Made by a program: the position numbers and the translations under genes. Below are positions 35,483 through 43,518 of a stretch of 64,000 nucleotides of DNA, in pieces. The stretch comes from Ornithinibacillus xuwenensis. Lineage in GTDB: Bacteria > Bacillota > Bacilli > Bacillales > Amphibacillaceae. The notes under the pieces are model-generated. The model was not told where the DNA came from. It ran no database searches and saw only the letters and a program-made list of their open reading frames with translations. Location: contig NZ_JBDIML010000005.1 in assembly GCF_039614845.1 (NCBI RefSeq), positions 1 to 64,000 of the forward strand. Reading direction: 5' to 3'. Numbering within the stretch: the first letter of the stretch is position 1; each line of letters starts with the position of its first letter.

Positions 35483-36649
35483 ATGGGAATATTTGAGAAA
35501 GTTTATGACCGGAAAAATACACGTTCTGTCAAATGGGATATGCTAGATGCAGTTTTCCAATCGGAGGATGTCCTACCAATGTGGGTTGCAGACATGGATT
35601 TCAAGGCACCTGAGGCTGTCAATAATGCCATTACTTCAAGAGCTCAGCACGGTATTTATGGTTACACCGTTGTTGACGATGATGTCAAAAATGCAATCGT
35701 TCATTGGGTGTCCAAAAGACATAGTTGGACTATTAAACCACAATGGCTTTCATTTAGTCCAGGGGTTGTAACAACCTTACATATGGCAATCCAAGCACTA
35801 ACTGAACCGAAAGACTCTATATTAATCCAAACACCTGTTTATACCCCGTTTTATCAGGTTATTGAAGCTCATGACCGTAATATTATAAAAAATCCATTAG
35901 TACGGAAAGATAATACGTATGTTATTGACTTTAATGATTTAGAAAGTAAGTTTCAACAAGGAGTAAAAGCATTCATTTTATGCAACCCGCACAATCCTGT
36001 TGGAAAGGTTTGGAACAAAGAAGAACTAGAAGAGATTGCAAGATTATGTCTAAAATACAATGTTCTTATTCTGTCAGATGAAATTCATTGTGATCTAACC
36101 TTTCCAAATCATAATCATATACCTATTGCTTCCTTATCGGAAGAAATTGCTAACTGTACAATTACCTGCATGGCTCCATCTAAAACTTTTAACCTAGCAG
36201 GTCTTCAAGCATCCTATGCCATTACAGCAAACAAAGAATACCGAAGAATGCTTGAGAAACAATTTTCCATCCAAGGCTTCCATGGACTAAATATAATGGG
36301 GAACATGGCACTTGAAGCTGCCTACCAATATGGTGAAGCTTGGTTAGATGAACTACGTATCCTATTAGAGGATCATCGAAATTATGTTATCCAAGAACTG
36401 GAATCCCATACAGATTTACGGGTCATCCGTTCAGAGGGTACTTACTTACTATGGATAGACTGTCAATCCCTTAACATGGATTCAAAAGCATTAAAGAAAT
36501 TCTTTGTTGAAAAAGCTCGTGTTGGACTAAATAACGGGGTTGACTATGGTGATGATGGCGATCAATACATGAGAATGAATATTGGTTGCCCAAGAGAAAC
36601 ATTAGAAGAAGGCGTTAAACGAATAATTGATGCTATAAATAATCAGTAA
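35483..36649 (+). CDS. patB: PLP-dependent C-S lyase (cystathionine beta-lyase, PatB/MalY family)
   Basis: 388 residues from the ATG at 35483, with GGGAGG nine bases upstream; an upstream ATG 33 bases earlier lacks one. Fold type I aminotransferase-like enzyme. The PLP site is visible as NPHNPVGKVW, SDEIHCDL and the Schiff-base lysine in APSKTFNLAGLQ. PatB splits cystathionine and cysteine conjugates. VLPMWVADMDFKAP is the family N-terminal signature. It sits near kapB, as in B. subtilis, where patB, kinB and kapB adjoin. Confidence 0.94.
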   Translation: MGIFEKVYDRKNTRSVKWDMLDAVFQSEDVLPMWVADMDFKAPEAVNNAITSRAQHGIYGYTVVDDDVKNAIVHWVSKRHSWTIKPQWLSFSPGVVTTLHMAIQALTEPKDSILIQTPVYTPFYQVIEAHDRNIIKNPLVRKDNTYVIDFNDLESKFQQGVKAFILCNPHNPVGKVWNKEELEEIARLCLKYNVLILSDEIHCDLTFPNHNHIPIASLSEEIANCTITCMAPSKTFNLAGLQASYAITANKEYRRMLEKQFSIQGFHGLNIMGNMALEAAYQYGEAWLDELRILLEDHRNYVIQELESHTDLRVIRSEGTYLLWIDCQSLNMDSKALKKFFVEKARVGLNNGVDYGDDGDQYMRMNIGCPRETLEEGVKRIIDAINNQ

Positions 36650-36656
36650 TAAACTT

Positions 36657-36695
36657 AGTAGCGCGGCATTGTGATATGCACGCGCTACTTTTTTA
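36657..36695. terminator. terminator between patB and the SodC-like gene
   Basis: AGTAGCGCG and CGCGCTACT around a 15-base loop, then T6; lies between convergent genes. Confidence 0.75.
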
Positions 36696-37274
36696 TTACT
36701 CTTCTTGTTTTTCATTAAATTCGGTTGGGTCGGTTGGAGATTCTGTTGAAGCTTCTTTATCTCCTGAATTAATTTTGCCACAAATAATTCTCGAACCTGA
36801 ATTACCACTCGGTTGCGATACGCCATCATCCTGTGAATCAGTAACAATTAAGGAAGTACCTTCTCCTCTTAACAGAGACATTTTACCTTCCTTTAATGTT
36901 GCACGTGGAAGCATTAGCTCTGCATCAACTAATCCTCCTCCATCTGCTTCGATATTGGGCAAATCTCCTAAATGAGAGCCCTTCGGATGCATGAGACCAT
37001 GCTCTTTACCTTCTGGATCCAAGTGATTTCCAGCACTTTTAAAGTCTGGCCCTTCACACTTTGCATACTCATGGACATGAATACCATGAAAACCTGGGGT
37101 TAACCCTTCTAGCTTAAGCTTAATCTGGACCCCATCAGGCTGCTCTAATAGCTGTGCTGTTCCAACCATATCTCCTGAAGCATTATACATGTCTACTGAT
37201 TTCGATGTCTCTGCTTTACTCTGACATGAAACCAAAAATACGATAGATAATAGGAATACAAGTACTAATCGCAT
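36696..37274 (-). CDS. sodC: Cu/Zn superoxide dismutase-like lipoprotein lacking a Cu ligand
   Basis: 192 residues from the ATG at 37274, preceded by AAGGGGC. Lipoprotein signal with lipobox LVSC, Cys17. The SodC fold is clear: HGIHVHEY (Cu ligands His66, His68), GNHLDP (bridging His84), further Zn-side histidines in EHGLMHPKGSHLGD, the disulfide cysteines and the C-terminal GNSGSRIICG with the active-site Arg. But the fourth Cu-ligand position (normally VVHE..DD) reads IVTDSQDD, Thr for His. It may therefore be poorly active or inactive, as reported for the related B. subtilis YojM. The C-terminal tail is acidic. Confidence 0.9.
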   Translation of the reverse strand: MRLVLVFLLSIVFLVSCQSKAETSKSVDMYNASGDMVGTAQLLEQPDGVQIKLKLEGLTPGFHGIHVHEYAKCEGPDFKSAGNHLDPEGKEHGLMHPKGSHLGDLPNIEADGGGLVDAELMLPRATLKEGKMSLLRGEGTSLIVTDSQDDGVSQPSGNSGSRIICGKINSGDKEASTESPTDPTEFNEKQEE

Positions 37275-37384
37275 ATTCACTGCCCCTTTTTTCGGTCCTT
37301 GTCGCTTAGTATTTGCAAAATTTATTAGCATAAACATTTGAACTCAAAATTGTAAAGGTTCAGTCGAGATTCGTAAGCAGCGTA

Positions 37385-37421
37385 TAAAAAAAGCACCTGC
37401 CTAATTAGACAAGGTACTTTC
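37385..37421 (-). terminator. terminator after the small membrane protein gene
   Basis: Imperfect stem AGTACCTTGTC with GGCAGGTGCT, then T7 on the minus strand. Confidence 0.6.
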
Positions 37422-37426
37422 TAGCA

Positions 37427-37618
37427 TTATAACGTCTCATTATTATCTTGCTTACCAAGATTTTCTTCATATTGTTGATTGAATTTCTTTTCTTGTTTTT
37501 TGGAATGCTTATAAAGCAAGTACATAGCTACAACCGCTCCAATAGCAAATATTGCCAGAGTTATGACAGCAGGTATATACTCTGATTTATCCTCAGGAAA
37601 ATATAAAAATGGCATCAT
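37427..37618 (-). CDS. small single-helix membrane protein
   Basis: 63 residues from the ATG at 37618 (GAAGGA upstream, slightly far); a longer reading frame upstream has no ribosome site. One membrane helix (about 15-36, IPAVITLAIFAIGAVVAMYLLY) is followed by a charged Lys/Gln/Glu tail. Unknown function and no family recognised. It is divergent from kapB and has its own terminator. Confidence 0.6.
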   Translation of the reverse strand: MMPFLYFPEDKSEYIPAVITLAIFAIGAVVAMYLLYKHSKKQEKKFNQQYEENLGKQDNNETL

Positions 37619-37740
37619 GTTTACATCACGTCCTTCTTCACCATTAGTATAACAAATATTAATGAAGTGCAACATGCATGAACATAATTGTTCGATATTT
37701 TGTTAAAAATTTGGCACAATGAAGAAAAGGAGGATGACGT

Positions 37741-38136
37741 ATGCTTAATTTTGCGATAGGAGATTATGTACAAGTACCATACAAGTCCGGGATTTATATT
37801 GGTGAGCTTATTGAAGACCGAAATGATAAATATCTTGTCAAAGTGTTAGCAGTAATAAAGCACCCATTACAAGGTGATCTTCACCACCCTAAACAGGTTG
37901 AAGGGGTCCTCTTTCACGAACGAAAAGCACTTGCCCAGTACGAGAAGGTAACTATTTTAAAGGACGTCATAACGAAATATACGGATACATTACCTGATTA
38001 TGGACAGTCTTTAAAAACTGCAGTAGAAAAATCAAGAGAACAATTATCCTTAAAAGAAAATGCATATAATCAAGAAGCCTTAAAAGCATTAAAAACCGTG
38101 GAGGAAAGCTATTATATCGGCCGACATTACTCGTAA
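37741..38136 (+). CDS. kapB: kinase-associated protein KapB
   Basis: 131 residues, close to the 128 of B. subtilis KapB. The family start NFAIGDYVQVPYKSGIYIGE is a small SH3-like barrel, followed by a helical tail. In B. subtilis KapB is required for activity of the sporulation kinase KinB encoded just upstream in the same operon. Here there is no kinB beside it; a small membrane protein and the SodC-like gene occupy that place. AAAGGAGGA precedes ATG. Confidence 0.9.
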   Translation: MLNFAIGDYVQVPYKSGIYIGELIEDRNDKYLVKVLAVIKHPLQGDLHHPKQVEGVLFHERKALAQYEKVTILKDVITKYTDTLPDYGQSLKTAVEKSREQLSLKENAYNQEALKALKTVEESYYIGRHYS

Positions 38137-38172
38137 AGTCATGACATCGATTACTACTAAATTACTTCTAAG

Positions 38173-38202
38173 AAAAAAGCCAGAGCATGGGCTCTGGCCT
38201 TT
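38173..38202. terminator. terminator between kapB and ptsH
   Basis: GCCAGAGC-CCAT-GCTCTGGC; T6 on the minus strand and a weaker T-run on the plus strand. Confidence 0.8.
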
Positions 38203-38204
38203 AC

Positions 38205-38468
38205 TTATTCACCTAAATTTTCTTTAATTACTTCTGCAATTCCTTGAATTGCTTCTTCTTCATCACTACCATTTGCAGTAATTTTGATTTCAGCACCCTT
38301 TGGAATACCAAGTGACATAACACCCATGATTGATTTTAGATTAACGGTTTTCTCATTGTAAGTCATTTCAACCTCTGACTGATATTGTCCCGCTTTATTA
38401 ACTAATAGTGTCGCAGGGCGAGCATGCACACCTGTTTCTGCTGTAATTGTAAATGTTTGTTCTTTCAT
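38205..38468 (-). CDS. ptsH: phosphocarrier protein HPr
   Basis: 87 residues. His15 in GVHARPAT accepts the phosphate from enzyme I, and Ser46 in NLKSIMGVMSLGI is the HPr-kinase site used for CcpA-dependent catabolite repression. The histidine at position 15 distinguishes it from Crh, which has Gln there. AAGGATGAAG-type ribosome site upstream. Unusually, ptsI does not follow; the gene is monocistronic with its own terminator, so HPr is uncoupled from the enzyme I operon. Confidence 0.93.
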   Translation of the reverse strand: MKEQTFTITAETGVHARPATLLVNKAGQYQSEVEMTYNEKTVNLKSIMGVMSLGIPKGAEIKITANGSDEEEAIQGIAEVIKENLGE

Positions 38469-38525
38469 TATTCTTCATCCTTCCAACGTAAGATTCGCAT
38501 GTACAAATTTTATGTACTTTTTCCC

Positions 38526-38557
38526 CAATTATTCAAGTATTCTTTCGTGAATAATTG
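38526..38557. promoter_or_regulatory. perfect inverted repeat in the ptsH leader
   Basis: CAATTATTCA (38526-38535) and TGAATAATTG (38548-38557) are perfectly complementary with a 12-base spacer. They lie just downstream of a TATAAT (minus strand, about 38570-38575) in the presumed 5' leader of ptsH. Either an operator or an RNA hairpin. Confidence 0.5.
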
Positions 38558-38679
38558 AACTTACTTGTATTATATACAATTTCGTTCCTGAATGAAACTA
38601 AAAAGAATATAATTGTTTGTCTTTATGAAATGGTTATGATAACTTTATTTTAAGTAAGCGTTTTTAGGAGGAATAGAAC

Positions 38680-39387
38680 ATGAGTGTACACATAGGAGCT
38701 AAAAATGGTGAAATTGCTGATAAAATATTATTACCCGGTGATCCACTAAGAGCAAAATACATTGCAGAAACATTTCTTGAGGATGTATCGCAATACAATG
38801 AAGTAAGAGGTATGTATGGATTCACAGGTACATATAAAGGAGAACGAGTTTCTGTTCAAGGAACTGGTATGGGAGTCCCTTCCATTTCAATCTATGTAAA
38901 CGAATTAATCCAAAGCTATGATGTTCAAAAATTAATTCGTGTCGGAACTTGTGGAGCAATTCAAAAGGATGTTAAAGTACGTGATGTTATACTAGCACAA
39001 GGTGCTACAACAGACTCACAAGTTAATCGCATGGTATTTAAGGGGATTGATTATGCTCCTCTTGCTGATTTTGATTTATTGAAAGCAGCATATGATGTAG
39101 GAGTTGCTAAAGGAATGAATCTTCGTGTGGGGAATGTTTTCACGAGTGACACCTTTTATCGTGAGAATGCAGCAGAGATTAATGAATTACTAGCGAGATA
39201 TAAAGTCTTAGCAATTGAAATGGAAACAACAGCTTTATATACACTAGCAGCAAAATATGACCGTCAAGCCCTTTCTGTGTTAACTGTCTCAGACCATATT
39301 ATAACTGGTGAAGAAACAAGTGCAGAGGAAAGACAAACAACGTTTAACGAAATGATGGAAATAGCTCTAGAGGCAGCTATTAAATAA
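38680..39387 (+). CDS. deoD: purine-nucleoside phosphorylase
   Basis: A 235-residue trimeric/hexameric high-specificity family phosphorylase that splits purine nucleosides with phosphate. Visible are GDPLRAKYIAE, the phosphate site GTGMGVPSISIY, IRVGTCGAIQ, the nucleoside-binding EMETTALY and SDHIITGEETS. AGGAGGAAT precedes ATG. It is monocistronic with its own terminator. Confidence 0.97.
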   Translation: MSVHIGAKNGEIADKILLPGDPLRAKYIAETFLEDVSQYNEVRGMYGFTGTYKGERVSVQGTGMGVPSISIYVNELIQSYDVQKLIRVGTCGAIQKDVKVRDVILAQGATTDSQVNRMVFKGIDYAPLADFDLLKAAYDVGVAKGMNLRVGNVFTSDTFYRENAAEINELLARYKVLAIEMETTALYTLAAKYDRQALSVLTVSDHIITGEETSAEERQTTFNEMMEIALEAAIK

Positions 39388-39418
39388 TCATTATACACCC
39401 ATACTAGTTTTACAAGGA

Positions 39419-39453
39419 TTAACAGTCTTCCATATAGGGAGGACTGTTTTTTT
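39419..39453 (+). terminator. deoD terminator
   Basis: ACAGTCTTCC and GGAGGACTGT (one G-T pair) followed by T7. Confidence 0.8.
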
Positions 39454-39460
39454 AACCCTC

Positions 39461-39494
39461 TATTGTCAACCTATTATTTTATTGGTTGACAATA
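39461..39494 (+). promoter_or_regulatory. BirA operator overlapping the bioY promoter
   Basis: TATTGTCAACC (39461-39471) and GGTTGACAATA (39484-39494) form a perfect 11-base inverted repeat with a 12-base spacer; the arms match the BirA operator TTGTnAACC/GGTTnACAA. The right arm supplies the -35 TTGACA (39486-39491), with TATGCT at 39509-39514 after 17 bases. Biotin-bound BirA should therefore block bioY transcription. Confidence 0.85.
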
Positions 39495-39541
39495 GGGGGA
39501 AATATTATTATGCTTAGATTATTCAGAGAGGAGCAAAACAA

Positions 39542-40138
39542 ATGAAAAATATTCGTTCGATGGAAATAACAGTCGGAGCGTTATTTGTATGTCTGATGGC
39601 GATTGGCGCTAACATAGCTGTATGGTTTCCAATTCTTGCAGTACCAATTGGCGGGACATCTGTCCCTTTGTCCTTACAAACTTTTTTTGCTATTCTAGCG
39701 GGACTGATGCTCGGTAAACGCTTAGGAAGTCTTGCTATGATTACATATGTATTAGTAGGGGTAGCCGGTGTTCCAGTATTTGCAGGAATGAGTGCTGGCC
39801 CAATGCAGCTGATTACACCAACCGGTGGATTTATTATTTCCTTTATCGTTGTTGCGTTCATGACTGGCCTTGTAGTAGAAAAATCTACATCTCCTTCCAT
39901 TACTCGATATGTACTCGCATCGTTACTGGGACTTGCAATGAATTACTTAATTGGTGTATCCTTCATATATCTTTCGATGAATACTTGGTTAGACCTATCA
40001 ATCAGCTATTCAACGGCATGGATTGGTATGATACCATTCTTAATTAAGGATATCGCTCTATCCTGCTTAGCGGCGGTGTTTACTGTAAGAGTTGCAAATC
40101 GTATCCCAATGAAATGGAAAGCTGTAAAAGTATCTTGA
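39542..40138 (+). CDS. bioY: biotin transporter S component
   Basis: A 198-residue membrane protein with about six hydrophobic segments. BioY signature stretches are VPIGGTSVPLSLQTFFAILAG-like (about 39-59) and GVPVFAGMSAGP with the following GGF motif. It binds biotin, alone or with an EcfAAT module. The BirA operator over its promoter confirms the assignment. GAGAGGAG precedes ATG. No bioMN genes are adjacent and no other biotin genes are in the window. Confidence 0.95.
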   Translation: MKNIRSMEITVGALFVCLMAIGANIAVWFPILAVPIGGTSVPLSLQTFFAILAGLMLGKRLGSLAMITYVLVGVAGVPVFAGMSAGPMQLITPTGGFIISFIVVAFMTGLVVEKSTSPSITRYVLASLLGLAMNYLIGVSFIYLSMNTWLDLSISYSTAWIGMIPFLIKDIALSCLAAVFTVRVANRIPMKWKAVKVS

Positions 40139-40141
40139 TCC

Positions 40142-40175
40142 AAAGGAGGTAGAAATATTGCCTCCTTTTTTATTT
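40142..40175 (+). terminator. bioY terminator
   Basis: AAAGGAGG and CCTCCTTT arms around an 11-base loop, continuing into T6. Confidence 0.75.
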
Positions 40176-40283
40176 GATATTTAGCAAATTCTTTGTTGAA
40201 CCCTTTTGTTATGTTAAAATAGCAAGAAAATAGAATGATTCGCATTACTATCTAGAACTTTCATAACTGAAGGGAATGTCCGG

Positions 40284-40757
40284 ATGCAACTATTTTCTAA
40301 TTATCCGCTTACTGCAGCTTTGACGGCAATCGTTTTTGCTCAAGTGATTAAAATTCCAATTCGCTTTATTGCAACAAGGGAATTTATTCCTGGCCTCGCA
40401 TTTAGTACAGGCGGAATGCCTAGTAGTCACTCGGCCGCAGTCACGGCATTATCGACATCAGTAGGATTAGTAGAGGGATTTAGCTCCACATTATTTGCTC
40501 TTGCAGCTGTGTTTAGTATTATTACGATGTTTGATGCTTCAGGAGTAAGAAGACATGCTGGAGAGCATGCGACCGTATTGAATCGGTTAGTAAAGGATTT
40601 CCAAATACTGATTGATGGTGCAAAGAATTGGGAAAAAAAGGGAGAATATCAAAAAAAAGAAGATTTAAAGGAATTATTAGGCCACGAACCAATTGAAGTA
40701 TTCTTTGGAGCAATTTCTGGCATTGTTGTAGCATCATTTCTCTTTAACTTCTATTAA
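40284..40757 (+). CDS. yuiD: divergent PAP2-family membrane protein
   Basis: 157 residues with about four hydrophobic segments. The phosphatase motif GGMPSSHSAAVTAL (about 45-58) and a following SGVRRHAGEHA (about 90-100) are those of the divergent PAP2 family represented by B. subtilis YuiD. An acid phosphatase-type reaction on a lipid phosphate is implied by the family but not shown. GAAGGGAA precedes ATG. Converges with yuiC. Confidence 0.92.
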   Translation: MQLFSNYPLTAALTAIVFAQVIKIPIRFIATREFIPGLAFSTGGMPSSHSAAVTALSTSVGLVEGFSSTLFALAAVFSIITMFDASGVRRHAGEHATVLNRLVKDFQILIDGAKNWEKKGEYQKKEDLKELLGHEPIEVFFGAISGIVVASFLFNFY

Positions 40758-40758
40758 T

Positions 40759-40789
40759 AACGCAACTTCAAAACTGAAGTTGCGTTTTC
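40759..40789. terminator. bidirectional terminator, yuiD/yuiC
   Basis: AACGCAACTTC and GAAGTTGCGTT with a short loop, between convergent genes. Confidence 0.8.
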
Positions 40790-40790
40790 G

Positions 40791-41483
40791 TTAGCTTTTA
40801 TTAATTTGTTCGCGAAATACTTGCAGAGCCTCTGTCTCATTTAATTGCTGTAATACTTCTTCTGAGAGCACTCCACTACCATGCTGTATAATGTAAACTT
40901 CAACTTCCCGCTTTCCCCACTCAGAATAAACATCTTCAACAGAATCAAAATATAAGTCAATTTTATTACCATTAATGGCACCGCCTTTATCTGCAACAAC
41001 GCCAAAACCATAGTCAGGTATCCACATAATTGTGCCAATAGGGAATACATCTAAATCAGCTGCAATAGTAGAGTACAAATCTCTTTTCACTTGTACACCA
41101 GAATACGTAATACCATATTGTGGGTGATCGGGTGTTTTACCTGTTGATTCTATACCAGCTGTATATCCAGTAGCGACAACAGAGGCTTTCGGATATTTTT
41201 CAATATTAATTGCCTCTTCTAAGGTTGCTGGAGCTTCGATTTGCTCACTTGAAATATACCGCGGTTGTTCGCTAACTCGCAATAAGTTTTTTTCCTGTAA
41301 AGCTATCTTTCTATGTTCAGCATGCTGGGCATGATAAATAGTTGACGAAACAGCATGGTCGTGCTTCATCAAGACAGCAATATCTGCGTACGTTACATTT
41401 GAAATACTGGACAATGTTGTCCAAAACGCTAACAGAAACAGACCTATCATACCTACTCTTCGTAAAATTTTACTGATTTTCAA
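40791..41483 (-). CDS. yuiC: 3D-domain (putative peptidoglycan lytic) protein YuiC
   Basis: 230 residues if it starts at the TTG at 41483, six bases after AGAGGTG; the upstream ATG codons have no ribosome site. One N-terminal signal or anchor helix (about 10-30) and a C-terminal 3D domain (about 105-205) with its three aspartates: the segment around TGKTPDHPQYG, ADKGGAINGNKIDLYFDS. The fold is related to MltA/RpfB-type lytic enzymes acting on the cell wall. Gene order yuiB-yuiC-yuiD is as in B. subtilis. Confidence 0.88.
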   Translation of the reverse strand: MKISKILRRVGMIGLFLLAFWTTLSSISNVTYADIAVLMKHDHAVSSTIYHAQHAEHRKIALQEKNLLRVSEQPRYISSEQIEAPATLEEAINIEKYPKASVVATGYTAGIESTGKTPDHPQYGITYSGVQVKRDLYSTIAADLDVFPIGTIMWIPDYGFGVVADKGGAINGNKIDLYFDSVEDVYSEWGKREVEVYIIQHGSGVLSEEVLQQLNETEALQVFREQINKS

Positions 41484-41571
41484 AAATAACACCTCTCTGG
41501 ATGTCATCATTTCCAATCTAGTAAGATTTTATTCATGTTGAATAGAAAGCTCAAAATCACATAGAATACTA

Positions 41572-41883
41572 TTAAAACATTTGGTAGCCATTTTTTCGTA
41601 AGAATTTAATGACAAAACCGGAGGCTATTGTACCTATTAGGCCAGCGGATAAAATAACAACATCCACTCCCGTAATAGACATTAATTCTGAAAAACCAGT
41701 TGAGAATGCCTTTTTAGGTGAACTAAAATACTCTCCTATAGAAATTTTATCAACAATAAACAAAACGATAAACGGATAGATAAATGCCATTAACCAAGTT
41801 CTTCTCAATAGCATATTTAGGATAAAAGCAATTCCAAAGAATATCACAAAAAATAACACAACGGAAACAATTAATTGTATCAA
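41572..41883 (-). CDS. yuiB: YuiB family small membrane protein
   Basis: 103 residues with three hydrophobic segments (about 2-23, 29-46 and 70-93). Size, topology and position beside yuiC match B. subtilis YuiB, whose function is unknown. GAAAAGGAG precedes ATG. The small zinc-finger gene yuiA, next to it in B. subtilis, is not visible here. Confidence 0.8.
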   Translation of the reverse strand: MIQLIVSVVLFFVIFFGIAFILNMLLRRTWLMAFIYPFIVLFIVDKISIGEYFSSPKKAFSTGFSELMSITGVDVVILSAGLIGTIASGFVIKFLRKNGYQMF

Positions 41884-41948
41884 TTTATATTTTCTCCTTT
41901 TCTAGTACAATTAGCTTTCGTACAAAACCAATTTTATAAGGAATTCAA

Positions 41949-41981
41949 TAAAAAAGCAAAGACGAATGAACCGTCTTTGCT
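41949..41981 (-). terminator. yumB terminator
   Basis: GCAAAGACG-GTTCATT-CGTCTTTGC followed by T6 on the minus strand. Confidence 0.85.
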
Positions 41982-42011
41982 TAATTGATTCTTACGAGCT
42001 AGTAGTTGTGC

Positions 42012-43232
42012 TTAATAAAAGAAATTAAATTTTCCTTTTTTAAGAACTAAACCAATACCGCCTAATTTTAGAAGGTAACGATTATCACTCATTTTCTTCA
42101 TGAAAGTAGCTTTCCATCCGAATAGCTTTTTGTTACCAAATACAACACCCATACCATCATTATGACCAAGTGATGCTAGTGTACCAAGTGGTTTATATTC
42201 GAAGCTTTCTAGTTCGCTATGTCCTTTCGCTAGTGCAGCAACATTATGTGCCACTGTAGCAGATTGCTGAATAGCAATTTGTGCAGTTGGTGGGAAAGGT
42301 CGTCCACTCTCTTCGTTCATGATTAATGCACAATCTCCAATTACAAATACATTATCATATTCTGGAGCACGCATGTCGTCACGCACTTGAACTTTTCCGC
42401 GATTATTTTCAAATCCAGATTTTTCTACTATTGAATTTGCTTTAACTCCTGCCGCCCAAACAGTCGTTAGCGTTGGAATTTCAACAAGCTTACCATCTTT
42501 CTCATATACAACACTTTCAGGCTTACTTTCTTTTAGTATTGCACCAGTAATAAATTCCACTCCACGAGCTTCTAGTGAATTCATTGCATATTCAACTAAT
42601 TCCGGATCAAATCCAGGTAATACAGTTGGTGCACCTTCAAGATTAATAATGCGAACTTGTGATTTATCAATGTCATATTCTTTACATAATTCAGGAACAC
42701 GATTTGCTAATTCACCAACATACTCAATTCCAGTGAATCCGCCACCACCGACAACAATATTTAAACGTGCAGGATTCTTTTCTTTTTCGTTATGATATTG
42801 CGCAAAGTTATAGTCTAGGTGCTCTCTTATTAGACGAGAACTATTAATATCATTAATCATGAATGCATTTTCTTCAAGTCCTGGAATTCCAAAAGTTGCT
42901 GGTTCAAAGCCTAAGCCAATAACAAGATAGTCGTAATCTAGTTCACCATTTTCAAGTTTTACCTTGTTTTCTTCTGGCTTAATTTCTACAACAGTATCTT
43001 GTACAAAATTTACTTTATGTTGATTAACAACATCTTTAATTGCAATTCTAGCTTGATCTTGATGAACGGTTCCAGCAGAAACCTCGTGTAACCATGTTGT
43101 TTGGTAGTGATAGTCATTCTTGTTCACTAATGTAATATTTGCTTCATTTCTTCCTAGTGACTTCTGTAACTTTACAGTAGTCATAATTCCACCGTAGCCG
43201 GCACCTAAAACAACAATATTAGGCTTCTTCAT
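42012..43232 (-). CDS. yumB: type II NADH dehydrogenase-like flavoprotein
   Basis: 406 residues. The FAD-binding Rossmann motif is VVLGAGYGGIMT (6-17), the NADH-binding one VVGGGGFTGIEYVGEL (about 160), and VFVIGDCAL is the second FAD contact. This is a non-proton-pumping NADH:quinone oxidoreductase of the membrane face; B. subtilis has the paralogues Ndh and YumB. It is divergent from yumC. A Rex-like palindrome lies in the upstream region. Confidence 0.93.
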   Translation of the reverse strand: MKKPNIVVLGAGYGGIMTTVKLQKSLGRNEANITLVNKNDYHYQTTWLHEVSAGTVHQDQARIAIKDVVNQHKVNFVQDTVVEIKPEENKVKLENGELDYDYLVIGLGFEPATFGIPGLEENAFMINDINSSRLIREHLDYNFAQYHNEKEKNPARLNIVVGGGGFTGIEYVGELANRVPELCKEYDIDKSQVRIINLEGAPTVLPGFDPELVEYAMNSLEARGVEFITGAILKESKPESVVYEKDGKLVEIPTLTTVWAAGVKANSIVEKSGFENNRGKVQVRDDMRAPEYDNVFVIGDCALIMNEESGRPFPPTAQIAIQQSATVAHNVAALAKGHSELESFEYKPLGTLASLGHNDGMGVVFGNKKLFGWKATFMKKMSDNRYLLKLGGIGLVLKKGKFNFFY

Positions 43233-43277
43233 TCATAATCACATCCATTTTTTATTGTTATCTATTACTTTGTTTGT

Positions 43278-43295
43278 ATGTGACAAATTTCACGT
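43278..43295. promoter_or_regulatory. possible Rex (redox repressor) site upstream of yumB
   Basis: ATGTGACAAATTTCACGT matches 10 of the 14 specified positions of the Rex box TTGTGAAnnnnTTCACAA. It lies 46-63 bases upstream of the yumB start. Rex senses NADH/NAD and represses NADH dehydrogenase genes in related bacteria. Confidence 0.35.
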
Positions 43296-43441
43296 ATTAA
43301 CACAAAAAAATAAATAAAACCAAAATTTCAACTGTCACATATTCGTAATATATTATCCAACCTATATGATAGACCTTTTACCTATATTTTTCAACCCTTA
43401 ATATTTATTTTTGAAAGAGTTACCAATAAAAGGTTCAATCC

Positions 43442-43470
43442 ATTACAAGTAATTCATATTTATGGTACGA
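43442..43470 (+). promoter_or_regulatory. probable yumC promoter
   Basis: TTACAA, 17 bases, TACGAT, about 49 bases upstream of the yumC start. Confidence 0.5.
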
Positions 43471-43518
43471 TGTTAGTGTTATTTTGTTTATATTGGAGTT
43501 AAAAAGGAGGCTATATAG

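Noticed and set aside
39523..39900. 125-codon open frame opposite bioY
   Set aside because: It overlaps bioY and its leader completely and has no translation signal.
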